From assembly GCF_003116815.1 (NCBI RefSeq), contig NZ_QDKQ01000077.1:124001-188000 (forward strand): a stretch of 64,000 nucleotides of DNA, given 5' to 3'. Under the pieces are notes generated by a model. The model was given only the letters and a program-made list of their open reading frames with translations. It was not told the origin of the DNA and searched no databases. The DNA comes from Caulobacter endophyticus. GTDB lineage: Bacteria; Pseudomonadota; Alphaproteobacteria; Caulobacterales; Caulobacteraceae. The position numbers and the translations under genes are program-made. Positions 34,929-43,552 of this stretch are shown piece after piece. Each line of letters starts with the position of its first letter. Within the stretch, counting starts at the first letter, position 1.

Positions 34929-36047
34929 TCAGGCGGGCATCCGCAGGATCGGCTTGATGGTCACGCCGGCTTCGGAGTCGGCGATGGCCTGGTTGATCTG
35001 GTCGAAGGGGTAGAACCGCACGAGCTTGTCGAAGGGAAAGCGCCCCTGGCGATGGAACTCGATCAGCATCGGGATGAAGATCTTGGAGACGACATCGCCC
35101 TGGACGATGCCGACGATCCGCCGGCCGGGGATCATCACGTCGTTGATGTTTATGGGAGTTTCCGTCCCCTCGGGCGTGGCGCCGACGATGCCGCATTGGC
35201 CCAGGACCGCCAGGGCGTCGATGGCCTGGCGCAGGACCGGGGCGCGGCCGCTACATTCCAGGGTGTAGTCCGCGCCGCCGCCGGTGAAATCGCGGATCGC
35301 CGCCACCGGGTCGGTCTCACGGCTGTTGACGACATGCGTCGCGCCCAATTCCTTGGCGAGATCCAGGCGGCTGGGCGTGACGTCCACGGCGATGATCTTG
35401 GTGGCGCCGGCGATCTTGGCGGCCATGATCGCCGCCAGCCCCACCGCGCCCGTGCCGAACGCGGCGAAACTGGAGCCCGGCTTGACGCCCAGCGCCTGCA
35501 GAACCGCGCCCGAGCCGGTTTGAATGCCGCAGCCGAGCGGACCCAGCAGCTCCAGTGGCGCGTCCTTGTCGACCTTGACGATGTTCTTCTCGTTGGCCAG
35601 CGCCAGGGTCGAGAACGACGACTGGCCGAAGAAGTGGTCGTGGACGGGCTGGCCCTGTGCGTCGGTGGTGGCGTGCGAGCCGTCCAGGCGACCGCCGCCG
35701 AAGTTCAGCGCCCCCATGTTCTCGCAGTGAGCCGGATGGCCGCTCTCACAGGTGTGGCAATGGCCGCACCACATGTAGGTCATCACCACGTGATCGCCCG
35801 GGACGACCTCGGTGACGGCCTCGCCGACCGCCTCGACGACGCCCGCGCCCTCGTGGCCCAGCACCATCGGCAAGGGTGTTTTAAACAGCTGGTCGCGCAC
35901 GACCATGTCGGTATGGCACACGCCTGTGGCCACCACCCGCACCAGCACCTCGTCGGGCCGGGGCGCTTCAATGTGGCCGTCTTCGAGCACCAGAGGCGCG
36001 CGCGGTTCGCGCACCACGGCGGCCTTGATCGGATAGTGCTTTAACAT
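34929..36047 (-). CDS. Zinc-dependent aryl (benzyl) alcohol dehydrogenase
   Basis: A protein of 372 residues of the MDR superfamily with the catalytic zinc ligands in TGVCHTDMV and GHEGAGVVE, and the structural zinc cluster CGHCHTCESGHPAHC. A Rossmann fold carries FGTGAVGLAAIMAAKIAGA. The MYMWCGHC-like region and PFDKLVRFYPFDQINQAIAD near the end are typical of benzyl/aryl-alcohol dehydrogenases (XylB group). AGGAAAAC before the ATG at 36047 sets the start. It heads a two-gene operon with the aldehyde dehydrogenase and is divergent from a LysR gene. Confidence 0.92.
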   Translation of the reverse strand: MLKHYPIKAAVVREPRAPLVLEDGHIEAPRPDEVLVRVVATGVCHTDMVVRDQLFKTPLPMVLGHEGAGVVEAVGEAVTEVVPGDHVVMTYMWCGHCHTCESGHPAHCENMGALNFGGGRLDGSHATTDAQGQPVHDHFFGQSSFSTLALANEKNIVKVDKDAPLELLGPLGCGIQTGSGAVLQALGVKPGSSFAAFGTGAVGLAAIMAAKIAGATKIIAVDVTPSRLDLAKELGATHVVNSRETDPVAAIRDFTGGGADYTLECSGRAPVLRQAIDALAVLGQCGIVGATPEGTETPININDVMIPGRRIVGIVQGDVVSKIFIPMLIEFHRQGRFPFDKLVRFYPFDQINQAIADSEAGVTIKPILRMPA

Positions 36048-36076
36048 TGTGTTTTCCTGGGTCCGCTGCATTTCAC

Positions 36077-36186
36077 GGCTCTCCTTGGGAGAGCCTTGCC
36101 GCCTTTCGCGGCCGGTCTTGTCGGGCGAGGATCGCCTCACGAGCGGCGGCTTAGACCCTCGCGGTCGCGCTTGAGAAACACTGTTT
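36077..36186. promoter_or_regulatory. Dyads in the adh/LysR divergent region
   Basis: Two symmetrical elements lie in the 199-nt gap. GGCTCTCC-TTG-GGAGAGCC (36077-36095) is a perfect 8-bp hairpin in the adh leader, and AAACA-C-TGTTT (36176-36186) is an 11-bp palindrome nearer the LysR promoter. A TATGAT hexamer at 36213-36218 could be the LysR -10 element, which would favour the LysR start at 36247. Confidence 0.4.
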
Positions 36187-36246
36187 TGATCGCTTCCTTC
36201 ATGCCGTTTTGGTATGATGGCGAGGCCTCACCAGGACCGCGTGCTC

Positions 36247-37170
36247 ATGGATCTCAAGCGTCTTCGTTATTTCGTGGCGGTCGCCGACGCCGGCGGGTTC
36301 ACCCGGGCCGCGCAGATCCTTCACATGTCCCAGCCGCCGCTGAGCCGACGCATCCACGAGTTGGAAGAGGAGCTGCAAGTGCGGCTACTGGACCGGGATG
36401 CTCGTCCCCTGGCCCTGACCGAGGCGGGGAAATTTCTGCTCGATGCGGCCCGCCCGATCCTGCGCCGGGTTGAGCAACTGGAGCGTTCAATGCGCGAATT
36501 CACACAGGTCGAGCGGCCCGTCTTGCGGGTGGCCGCCTCGCCCTCGGCCGCGCCCCTGGCCTTGCCGACGATCCTGCGGCGATTTCGCGCGGCGCTTCCT
36601 CTGGCCAATGTGTCCTTGCTGGAACTGACGAGCCCCGAGCAGATCAAGGCCCTGAAGGCAGGCCTCGTCGATGTCGCGTTTGGACGGGTGCGGATCGACG
36701 ATCCGCTCATCCATCGCGTGGTGCTCGACGACGAGCCGTTGGTCGCGGCCGTACCCCTTGACCACCCCTTGGCCGCGCAGTCGGCGTTGGCGCTTGAGGA
36801 GCTCATGGACGGAACGATGGTGCTCTTTCCCAATGACGCCCGACCAAGCTTTGGCGACAGTCTGCTCTCTCTGTTGCACGACCGGGGCCTAGCGCCCCAA
36901 GAGGTGATCGAAGTGCGCGATCTGCATACCGCCATGACCCTGGTGGCGGCCGGCGAGGCCTTCACCCTGGCCCCCGAGGCGGCACGGCATTTCAGTCATC
37001 CTGAGATCGCTTTTCGCGACCTGAGCGAACCGCTGTCGACGCCCTTGATTCTTGCCAGCCGCAGGGGCGACCAGAACCCGGCGCTGCAGGTCTTCATATC
37101 GGTCGCCGAAGCGGCCCTGCGTCAGGCGCGGGCCGCTTCGGACGCGACGCCCGGCGCGCGGGCCCCTTAA
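36247..37170 (+). CDS. LysR-family regulator, CatM/BenM-like
   Basis: A protein of 307 residues from the ATG at 36247. MDLKRLRYFVAVADAGGFTR and SQPPLSRRIHELEEELQVRL are the classic BenM/CatM/CbnR N-terminus. The effector domain carries GLVDVAFGRVRIDDPLIHR. Regulators of this group answer aromatic acids such as benzoate or muconate. It is divergent from the aryl-alcohol/aldehyde dehydrogenase operon, which is therefore its probable target. An ATG 11 codons earlier is open but begins before the putative -10. Confidence 0.93.
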   Translation: MDLKRLRYFVAVADAGGFTRAAQILHMSQPPLSRRIHELEEELQVRLLDRDARPLALTEAGKFLLDAARPILRRVEQLERSMREFTQVERPVLRVAASPSAAPLALPTILRRFRAALPLANVSLLELTSPEQIKALKAGLVDVAFGRVRIDDPLIHRVVLDDEPLVAAVPLDHPLAAQSALALEELMDGTMVLFPNDARPSFGDSLLSLLHDRGLAPQEVIEVRDLHTAMTLVAAGEAFTLAPEAARHFSHPEIAFRDLSEPLSTPLILASRRGDQNPALQVFISVAEAALRQARAASDATPGARAP

Positions 37171-37182
37171 GGCAATAGAGCT

Positions 37183-38094
37183 CTAATCCAAGCGTCCGGC
37201 GGCGGCGTATTTGACGAGCTGGTCCACGACATAGCGCACGCGCGGGCTCAGGTGGGCCTGCTTGGGCCATAGGGCGTTCACGGCGACCGGGACGGTGGAA
37301 TAGTCCGCAAGCACCGCCACCAAAGATCCGTCGTCCAGATGGCGACGCACCAGGGAGGCGGGGGCCTGGCATAGCCCAAAGCCCGCCACGGCGGCCTGGA
37401 CCATGGCGTCCCCATCGCTCAACTGGTGGGTGGCCGGCGGAGAGATCCGGCGTTCCTGTCCGTCCTCGGCGACGACCCAGGACAGGGGCGGTCCATGCCG
37501 TGAGCCGACGACCCCCCTGTGATCGCGAAGGTCGTTGAGGCCCTTCGGAACGCCGTGCTGGTCAAGATAGGACGGCGCGGCGCAAATGATCCGGGCCTGA
37601 TCGACCAGATGTCTCGCCACCAGGTGGCTGCTGTCGCGCAGCGGGCCAAAGCGGATGAGCAATTCGACATCCTCCTGGAAGGGGTCGGTCAAGGCGTCGG
37701 TGAAGCTCAGCGTCAGGGAGAGCCCCGGGTGGGGCCGGCTGATCTCCAGCAGGATGGGAAGGAGCACCTGCCGCCCGAACGCCACAGGCATGTCGACGCG
37801 CAGCCGCCCGCTGATCACCCGGTTCGCCGACGTCAAAGCCGCCTCCGCAGCGGCGATGTCGTCAAGGGCGCCCGAGCAGGCGGCGAAGTAGGCCTCGCCG
37901 TCCGGCGTCAGGCGTATGCGCCGCGTGGTGCGAAAAAACAGCTTCAGACCGAGCCGTTCTTCCAATCTCGCGATGGCCTTGCCGACCGCGGACTTGGTGA
38001 TGGCCAAGCGCTCGGCCGCCTGGGTGAAGCTTCCCGCGCGGGCGGCGGCCACAAAGACGGTGACGCCTGAAAGGCTGTCGGGGTCGGCCATCAC
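37183..38094 (-). CDS. LysR-family transcriptional regulator
   Basis: A protein of 303 residues with FVAAARAGSFTQAAERLAIT, KSAVGKAIARLEERLGLKLF recognition text and an effector domain containing RLRVDMPVAFGRQVLLPILL. It is of the same broad YafC/DhaR-like group as the regulator at 28190. It is divergent from the SDR/tautomerase operon (106-nt gap, with a GTCCAT dyad) and convergent with the CatM-like LysR gene. Confidence 0.92.
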   Translation of the reverse strand: MMADPDSLSGVTVFVAAARAGSFTQAAERLAITKSAVGKAIARLEERLGLKLFFRTTRRIRLTPDGEAYFAACSGALDDIAAAEAALTSANRVISGRLRVDMPVAFGRQVLLPILLEISRPHPGLSLTLSFTDALTDPFQEDVELLIRFGPLRDSSHLVARHLVDQARIICAAPSYLDQHGVPKGLNDLRDHRGVVGSRHGPPLSWVVAEDGQERRISPPATHQLSDGDAMVQAAVAGFGLCQAPASLVRRHLDDGSLVAVLADYSTVPVAVNALWPKQAHLSPRVRYVVDQLVKYAAAGRLD

Positions 38095-38137
38095 GCCCTC
38101 CTAATTGGAGACAAAATATCGCCTCAGAGTGTCCTAT

Positions 38138-38161
38138 GTCCATCTTAGTGGAAAAATGGAC
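38138..38161. promoter_or_regulatory. GTCCAT dyad between LysR and SDR genes
   Basis: GTCCAT (38138-38143) and ATGGAC (38156-38161) form a perfect inverted repeat with a 12-nt spacer in the divergent promoter region, about 40 nt before the SDR start. Its size fits a LysR binding site. Confidence 0.4.
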
Positions 38162-38200
38162 GACAGTTATAAGGGCTTCGCAGTCTCTAGGAGCATCCTG

Positions 38201-38899
38201 ATGAATGAAGCCTCCCAGCTCACCATCCTGGTGGCCGGCGCCTCGCGCGGCCTTGGACTAGGCCTGGTCGCCGAATACCTGTCGCGAGGCTGGCGGGTGA
38301 TCGCCACCGAACGTCATGCGGGCGCGTCCGCCGGACTGGCCGACCTCGTCAGCAAGGCCGGCGCGGCGCTCCGCGTCGAGGCGCTAGACATCGCCGACAG
38401 CGCCTCGATATCCGACCTCAAGGCGCGGCTTGGCGGGCTCGAGATCGATGTCCTCTATGTCAACGCCGGGGTGAGCGACGCGCCAGACCAGAAGGTCGGC
38501 GAGATTTCCGACGCGGAATTTGCGCATGTGTTCGGCGTCAACGTCCTTGGGCCGATGCGCCTCATCGAAACCCTCTCGCCCATCGTGACGTCGCATGGCG
38601 TGATCGCGGTGATGAGCTCGGCCTTGGGAAGCCTCACCCTCGACCCGCCCGCCGGCTACGAAGTCTACGCCGCCAGCAAAGCCGCACTCAATCGTCTCAT
38701 GCGGGCCTATGCCCTGAGGGCAGGGGATCGGACCCTGCTGGCGCTGATGCCAGGCTGGGTCCGCACCGACATGGGCGGCGAGGAAGCGCCCATCGACATC
38801 TCCACCAGCGCCAAGGGCCTGGCGGACGTCGTGGACTCGCGTTCGGGGCGTCCGGGCCTGACCTTCGTCGATTACCAGAACGCCGATCTACCCTGGTAG
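38201..38899 (+). CDS. Short-chain dehydrogenase/reductase
   Basis: A protein of 232 residues of the SDR family. The NAD(P) motif is AGASRGLGLGL, with the NAG motif in YVNAGVSD, the catalytic Ser in VMSSALGS and the Tyr/Lys in YAASKAAL. It belongs to the C-factor-like classical SDR group. AGGAGCATCCTG precedes the ATG. A tautomerase gene follows after 42 nt. The divergent LysR gene is its likely regulator. Confidence 0.92.
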   Translation: MNEASQLTILVAGASRGLGLGLVAEYLSRGWRVIATERHAGASAGLADLVSKAGAALRVEALDIADSASISDLKARLGGLEIDVLYVNAGVSDAPDQKVGEISDAEFAHVFGVNVLGPMRLIETLSPIVTSHGVIAVMSSALGSLTLDPPAGYEVYAASKAALNRLMRAYALRAGDRTLLALMPGWVRTDMGGEEAPIDISTSAKGLADVVDSRSGRPGLTFVDYQNADLPW

Positions 38900-38941
38900 G
38901 GGGCGCGCCTACCCACCCCTCGTTTCAAAAGGAGTTTTGCT

Positions 38942-39130
38942 ATGCCCGTTGTTCGCGTGACCTGGTTCGAAGGCAAGGACCACGATCAGAAGGCCAAGGT
39001 GGCCGCCGACATCACTGAAACCATTGCCAAGACCACCAACACCGACCCCAACTACATCTACGTCGTGTTCGAAGACGTCAAACCCAGCGACTGGGCGGGC
39101 GCTGGCAAGCTGTTCGGCGAGGCAGGCTAG
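38942..39130 (+). CDS. 4-oxalocrotonate tautomerase family protein
   Basis: A protein of 62 residues beginning MPVVRVTWFEGKD, so after Met removal the catalytic Pro1 is exposed, as in the 4-OT family. The NYIYVVFEDVKPSDWAGAGK end matches the short 4-OT/tautomerase-like subunit. The natural reaction is probably keto-enol tautomerisation of a small carboxylate, though many members are orphan. AAAGGAG lies 8 nt upstream, and a strong terminator follows. Confidence 0.9.
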   Translation: MPVVRVTWFEGKDHDQKAKVAADITETIAKTTNTDPNYIYVVFEDVKPSDWAGAGKLFGEAG

Positions 39131-39135
39131 GGCGG

Positions 39136-39188
39136 GGCGGCCGGTCAGGCGCTTGGCTCGCCGAACCTCTGACCGGCCGCCGCGTTTT
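39136..39188 (+). terminator. Rho-independent terminator after the tautomerase gene
   Basis: A 13-bp perfect stem (GGCGGCCGGTCAG / CTGACCGGCCGCC) with a 20-nt loop, followed by GCGTTTTCG, starts 6 nt after the stop. Confidence 0.8.
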
Positions 39189-39198
39189 CGCAGACCCG

Positions 39199-39211
39199 CT
39201 CTGCATTTTTG
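39199..39211. promoter_or_regulatory. CTCTGCATTTTTG element upstream of yceI
   Basis: An exact copy of the 13-mer found upstream of doxX (25118-25130), placed about 95 nt before the YceI start. It may be a shared operator or simply similar promoter sequence. Confidence 0.35.
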
Positions 39212-39303
39212 GCCACTGGGCTTGCGCCGGCTTGAGCGCGACCATGCCGCTCTCCTGGCAAGGCCGGTTCGCCGCGCCGGCCCTCACACGGAAATAGCCC
39301 GTC

Positions 39304-39912
39304 ATGAAAATCCTCATTGCCTCGACCGCCCTGGCCCTGACCCTCGCGACCGGCGCCATCGCCGCGGGCGGGCTCAACACCGACCCCTCGGCGGTGACGC
39401 CGGGCGCCTATGTCGTCGAGCCGAGCCACACGCGCGTGCAGTTCGCCGTCTCCCACATCGGCTTCACCCAATTCTTCGGCGACTTCACCGGTGCGGCCGG
39501 GTCGCTGACGCTGGATCCCAAGACCCTCGTCGCCAGCAAGGTCGACATCACCCTGCCGGTTTCCTCGGTCTCGACCACCAACACAAAGCTGGACGAGGAG
39601 CTCAAGAGCGCTGACTGGCTGGACGCGGGGGCCTATCCCACCATCCGCTTCGTCTCGACCAAGATCGTGCGCACCGCCCCCGACAAGGCCACGATCACGG
39701 GCGACCTGACGCTGCACGGCGTGACAAAGCCCGTCACCCTTCAGGCCAAGTTCAATGGCTCGGGCGTCAATCCGCTCGACAAGGCCTACACCGTCGGCTT
39801 CGACGCCACGGCCACGTTCAAGCGTTCCGAGTTCGGCGTGAAGACCTATCTTCCGATGATCGGCGACGAGACCTCGGTGCGGATCAGCGCCGCCTTCGAG
39901 AAGGCCAAGTGA
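39304..39912 (+). CDS. Periplasmic YceI family protein
   Basis: A protein of 202 residues with a signal peptide (about 1-21) and a YceI lipocalin-like barrel. YVVEPSHTRVQFAVSHIGFT opens the domain, then LPVSSVSTTNTKLDEELKS, DWLDAGAYPTIRFVS and ITGDLTLHGVTKPV are family signatures. YceI proteins bind isoprenoid quinones or similar lipids. The gene overlaps the flavin reductase gene (TGATG), which suggests a shared redox role. Confidence 0.93.
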   Translation: MKILIASTALALTLATGAIAAGGLNTDPSAVTPGAYVVEPSHTRVQFAVSHIGFTQFFGDFTGAAGSLTLDPKTLVASKVDITLPVSSVSTTNTKLDEELKSADWLDAGAYPTIRFVSTKIVRTAPDKATITGDLTLHGVTKPVTLQAKFNGSGVNPLDKAYTVGFDATATFKRSEFGVKTYLPMIGDETSVRISAAFEKAK

Positions 39913-40493
39913 TGAACGCGCAGGACGCCGGCAAGCCGCTGCGCCTCGTCGTCCTTCTCGGCAGCCTGCGGCAGGGGTCGTTCAATGCGGCCCTGGCCCG
40001 GGCGCTGCCGGACCTGGCGCCCGAAAGCGTGACGATCACCGCCCTTGGTTCGATCGGGGACTTTCCCCACTACGACGCCGACCTCCAAGCCGCGGGCTTT
40101 GCGCCCGCGGTCGTGGCGATGGGCGAGGCGATCGCCGCCGCCGACGGTGTCATCATCGTCACCCCCGAGTACAACTACTCGGTCCCGGGCGTGCTGAAGA
40201 ACGCCCTGGATTGGCTGTCGCGCATGTCGCCCCAGCCTTTCGTGGGCAAGCCGGTCGCCATCCAGACGGCCTCGCCGGGTGGGCTTGGCGGTGTCCGGGC
40301 TCAATACCACCTCCGCCAGATCCTGGTGTTCCTGGACGCTATTGTCCTCAACAAGCCCGAGGTGATGGTTGCGGGCGTGGCCAGCAAGGTCGGCGGCGAG
40401 CCGTCCCTGCTCGAGGATCAGGCCGCCCGGGCGTTCGTGGCTGGACAGCTTTCGGCGTTCGCCGATTTCATCCGCCGCTTCCGGGACGCCTGA
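39912..40493 (+). CDS. NADPH-dependent FMN reductase family protein
   Basis: A protein of 193 residues with a flavodoxin-like fold. LLGSLRQGSFNAALARAL is the FMN phosphate-binding loop, and TPEYNYSVPGVLKNALDWLS is the hallmark of the ChrR/YieF/azoreductase group. Such enzymes reduce quinones, chromate or azo dyes by two electrons. The ATG shares one base with the yceI stop (a GTG 3 nt earlier is possible). A bidirectional terminator follows. Confidence 0.92.
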   Translation: MNAQDAGKPLRLVVLLGSLRQGSFNAALARALPDLAPESVTITALGSIGDFPHYDADLQAAGFAPAVVAMGEAIAAADGVIIVTPEYNYSVPGVLKNALDWLSRMSPQPFVGKPVAIQTASPGGLGGVRAQYHLRQILVFLDAIVLNKPEVMVAGVASKVGGEPSLLEDQAARAFVAGQLSAFADFIRRFRDA

Positions 40494-40510
40494 CGGATTG
40501 ATCGCAGGCG

Positions 40511-40539
40511 GGAGGCTTCAAGCCGCGCTTGAGGCCTCC
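40511..40539. terminator. Bidirectional terminator, FMN reductase / alkB
   Basis: GGAGGCTTCAAGC (40511-40523) and GCTTGAGGCCTCC (40527-40539) form a stem with one wobble and a 3-nt loop between convergent genes. Confidence 0.65.
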
Positions 40540-40550
40540 TGCTTCCGCGC

Positions 40551-41150
40551 TCAAGCGCGCCGGCGAAAGGTCCGGAAAGTTATCGAATAGCGCAGGGCCG
40601 AAACCGCAGGGATGGAATGCTCCCACATCTCCCGAGCCGGGCCCGATAGGATGTAGAGCGAGCGTGGCGCGGGCCTGAGGGCGGCGCGTGTCCACACCTG
40701 GCCGGCCTTGAGGCGAAAGCGCAGGGCGCAGCTAGCGAGCAGAGAGACGCCGGCGATGAGCTCAAACTGCGGCCGGTCGCGGTGCCAACCGATGCCCGCA
40801 CCGGGCGCGTATTCGGTGATCATCGCCTGTTCGAACCGCTCGGGCGCAAGCCCAACGGCGGCGGCGACCTTGTCGCGCAGTGGCGTCAAGAACGCGGGGA
40901 TGGGCGGCGCCGCCTCCAGCGCCTGCCGGGCGAAATGGTAGTCAAAGCCAAACGCGACCACGCGGCGCGCTCCCTCGTAGCCGTGAAACTGGAATGGCGC
41001 GAAGGGGAGGGCGGCCATCGCCGTCACCAGCCTGTGCTCCTCGTCCGCGTCGAGCACGTCGGGATGGTAGGACAGTCCCTGGGGCAGGAGATCGGCCGGC
41101 GCCGACGCGGCTGCGTCCTCCAAATCAAAAAGGCTGGGCTGGAAACTCAT
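40551..41150 (-). CDS. AlkB-type 2-oxoglutarate/Fe(II) dioxygenase
   Basis: A protein of 199 residues with the AlkB fold. The iron facial triad is in GIGWHRDRPQF (His and Asp) and WEHSIPAV (His), and the 2-oxoglutarate Arg is in RYSITFRTFR. SLYILSGPARE is another typical segment. AlkB-like enzymes repair alkylated bases; the exact subgroup (AlkB or ALKBH-like) is not assigned. It faces the FMN reductase gene tail to tail. Confidence 0.9.
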   Translation of the reverse strand: MSFQPSLFDLEDAAASAPADLLPQGLSYHPDVLDADEEHRLVTAMAALPFAPFQFHGYEGARRVVAFGFDYHFARQALEAAPPIPAFLTPLRDKVAAAVGLAPERFEQAMITEYAPGAGIGWHRDRPQFELIAGVSLLASCALRFRLKAGQVWTRAALRPAPRSLYILSGPAREMWEHSIPAVSALRYSITFRTFRRRA

Positions 41151-41498
41151 CGTCCGTAACGGGCCAAATGGGGGGGAAGCCGCACGCGGCGCGGCTGCTG
41201 CGTAGCAGATATTCCGTCGCGAGGATCTGGTCGTGTCTTGAGTTCAAGGCTCGGGAAGCGACGCCGCTGACCCTTCACGCCCTCCAGCGAACGACCGCGT
41301 GGCCTTGGCCAGGATCAAGACCTTGCCTGTCTCCCCGACGCGACGCGGTAAATCCGCGCCAAGCATGATGGCTTGGCCGCCAGTCGATCTGGCCCCGTTC
41401 TCTGCGGTCTCCCGCCAATCGCAGGCTGCCGGACCGCCCTTCTTGCGATCTACATTTCTGATAGTGATTGATCCAAACAATCTATTTTTCGAATAGAA
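41151..41498. other. Intergenic promoter region before the aromatic operon
   Basis: These 348 nt lie between the divergent alkB and monooxygenase genes and hold no supported gene. Near the monooxygenase the sequence becomes AT-rich, and ATTGATCCAAACAAT (ATTG-N7-CAAT, with a T-N11-A core) at about 41467-41481 resembles a LysR-type site. Confidence 0.4.
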
Positions 41499-42687
41499 AT
41501 GGGCGCCCCTACGATGCCTGCAACACCGCCGACACAGGTCGAGCGCGCGATGTGGGGGGGAGCGGTGCAGCCAGGCAAGGTGCTCATCATCGGTGGCGGA
41601 ATCGCCGGCCTGACTTCGGCGATCGCCTTGGGAAAGCGCGGCTTTGACGTCGAGGTCATCGAGGAAGACCCCGACTGGACCGTCTATGGCGTCGGCATCA
41701 TCCAGCAGTCCAACGTCGTGCGCGCCGTGGCCGAGTTGGGCATTCTCGACGACTATCTCGACGCCGGCTTCGGCTACGACCACGTCGAGGTCTACCTTCC
41801 CGACGGCCGCATGGTCGCCAAGATCCCCAGCCCCAAGCTGGCCGACGGCTATCCGGCCAATGTCGGCATCGGCCGGCCGGCCCTGCACAAGGTGCTGGGC
41901 GACCGGGCCAAGTCGGCCGGCGCGACGATCCGCCTGGGCGTGACGGCGGAAAGCCTCGACGGCGACGGGGATGGCGTGAACGCCACTTTCTCCGATGGGG
42001 CGAGCGGCCGCTACGATCTCGTGATCGGCGCCGACGGCCTCTATTCGAACACCCGCAAGGCGCTGTTTCCGGACGCCCCGACGCCCCGACGCCCGAGCCC
42101 ACCGGCCAGTCGGTGTGGCGCTACAACTTCGATCGTCCCGACGACGTCGTCAGCCTGCAGGCCTATGAAGGCCCGACCGGCGTGGGGTTGGTGCCGCTGT
42201 CGGAGCGGCGGATGTACATGTACGTCACCACGCCCGAGCCGGCCGGCAAGCGCTTCGAGCGCGAGGGGCTGGCGGCGGCGATGCGCGAACGCCTGGCGAA
42301 GGCCCCGCCCCGGATCGCGGCCCTGGCCGGCGACATCACCGACGACGCCGAGGTGGTCTACAAGCCGCTGGAATGGCTGTTCGTCGAGGGCGACTGGAGC
42401 AAGGGCCGGGTCGTGCTGATCGGCGACGCCGTCCACGCCACCACCCCGCACCTGGGCCAAGGCGCCGGCATGGCCATCGAGGACTCGCTGGTGCTGGCCG
42501 AGGAGCTGGCCGCCGCCGAGACGCCCCAGGCCGCCTTCGCCGCCTTCGAGGCCCGCCGCAAGGACGCTGCCGCTACATCGTCGAGCGGTCGCGGGCGATC
42601 TGCGAGGCCCAGCTGAGCAAGGGGCCGCCGGCCGACACCGCCACCGAGTCCCGCAAGATGTTCGAGGTCACCGCGCAACCGATCTGA
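41499..42687 (+). pseudogene. FAD-dependent aromatic monooxygenase, two frameshifts
   Basis: The gene reads as one flavoprotein monooxygenase in three frames. Frame one holds VLIIGGGIAGLTSAIALGK, GVGIIQQSNVVRA, GIGRPALHKVL and GADGLYSNTRKAL. An 8-nt unit GACGCCCC is present twice (42072-42087) and then partly a third time; removing one copy restores the frame into WRYNFDRPDDVV and the FAD motif GDAVHATTPHLGQGAGMAIED. Near 42565 one base is missing (KDRCRYIVERS expected), after which the last 38 codons read in the third frame to 42687. It is similar to salicylate or p-hydroxybenzoate-type hydroxylases and heads the extradiol/hydrolase operon. Sequencing error is possible for the single base, less so for the repeat unit. 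Confidence 0.85.
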
Positions 42688-42724
42688 GGATCGCGCCGTC
42701 GCCGTCTTTCAAGGAGAACCGCCC

Positions 42725-43552
42725 ATGGCCCGCGTCAGCGACGTGCGCTTCATCGCCTACGCCGTCCCCGACCTGGAGCACGAACGGCGCTTCTATGTCG
42801 ACACCTGGGGGCTGATCGAGGTCGCCAGTGAAGAGGGACTCGTCCACCTCGCCGCGCCGGGCTCGCCGGAGAAGTTCGTGGTGCGCCTGCGCCAGGCCGA
42901 GGTCCGCTCGGTCGAGCTGATGGGCTGGGCCGCCGAAAGCCGCGCCGAAGTCGACGCCCTGCACGCCCATCTGGTCGCGTTCGGCGCCAAGGTCATCTCC
43001 GCGCCGGCCGAACTGACGGGCCTGGGCGGCGGCTATGGCTTCCGGGTCTTCGATCTCGACGGTCACGCCCTGGAGATCTCGGCCGATGTGGAGCAGGGGC
43101 CCTCCCGACCGCTGACCCGCAACGAAGCCGTGCCGGCCAAGATCAGCCACATCGTGCTGCATACCCCCAAGGTGGCCGCCGCCGTCGACTGGTACGAGCA
43201 GGCGCTGGGCTTCCAGGTCTCCGACTGGCTCGGCGACTTCATGTGCTTCCTGCGCTGCAACAGCTGGCACCATCGCCTGGCCTTCGTGCCCGGCCCGCCG
43301 GCCCTGAACCACGTGGCCTACGACGTGCCCAGCGTGGATGCGATGATGCGCGGCGTGGCCAAGCTGCGCACCGCCGAGCACGACGTCGTCTGGGGCCCCG
43401 GCCGCCACACCGCCGGCGACAACACCTTCTCCTACTTCATCACGCCCGGGCAGTTCGTGGTCGAATACACCTCCGAGCTGGTCGAGGTGGACGAGGCCTG
43501 GACGGCCACCGTCCACAAGCCCTCGCTCGAGGTCATGGACCAGTGGGGTTAG
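42725..43552 (+). CDS. Two-domain extradiol dioxygenase (VOC superfamily)
   Basis: A protein of 275 residues made of two VOC repeats. The N-terminal half is degenerate; the C-terminal half has the metal ligands: His in ISHIVLHT, His in ALNHVAYDV and Glu in FVVEYTSE. This is the type I extradiol dioxygenase pattern (catechol 2,3-dioxygenase-like). It would open a catechol-type ring between a hydroxylated and an adjacent carbon. It lies 37 nt after the monooxygenase pseudogene and 80 nt before the hydrolase. The AAGGAG ribosome-binding site fits the start. Confidence 0.9.
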   Translation: MARVSDVRFIAYAVPDLEHERRFYVDTWGLIEVASEEGLVHLAAPGSPEKFVVRLRQAEVRSVELMGWAAESRAEVDALHAHLVAFGAKVISAPAELTGLGGGYGFRVFDLDGHALEISADVEQGPSRPLTRNEAVPAKISHIVLHTPKVAAAVDWYEQALGFQVSDWLGDFMCFLRCNSWHHRLAFVPGPPALNHVAYDVPSVDAMMRGVAKLRTAEHDVVWGPGRHTAGDNTFSYFITPGQFVVEYTSELVEVDEAWTATVHKPSLEVMDQWG

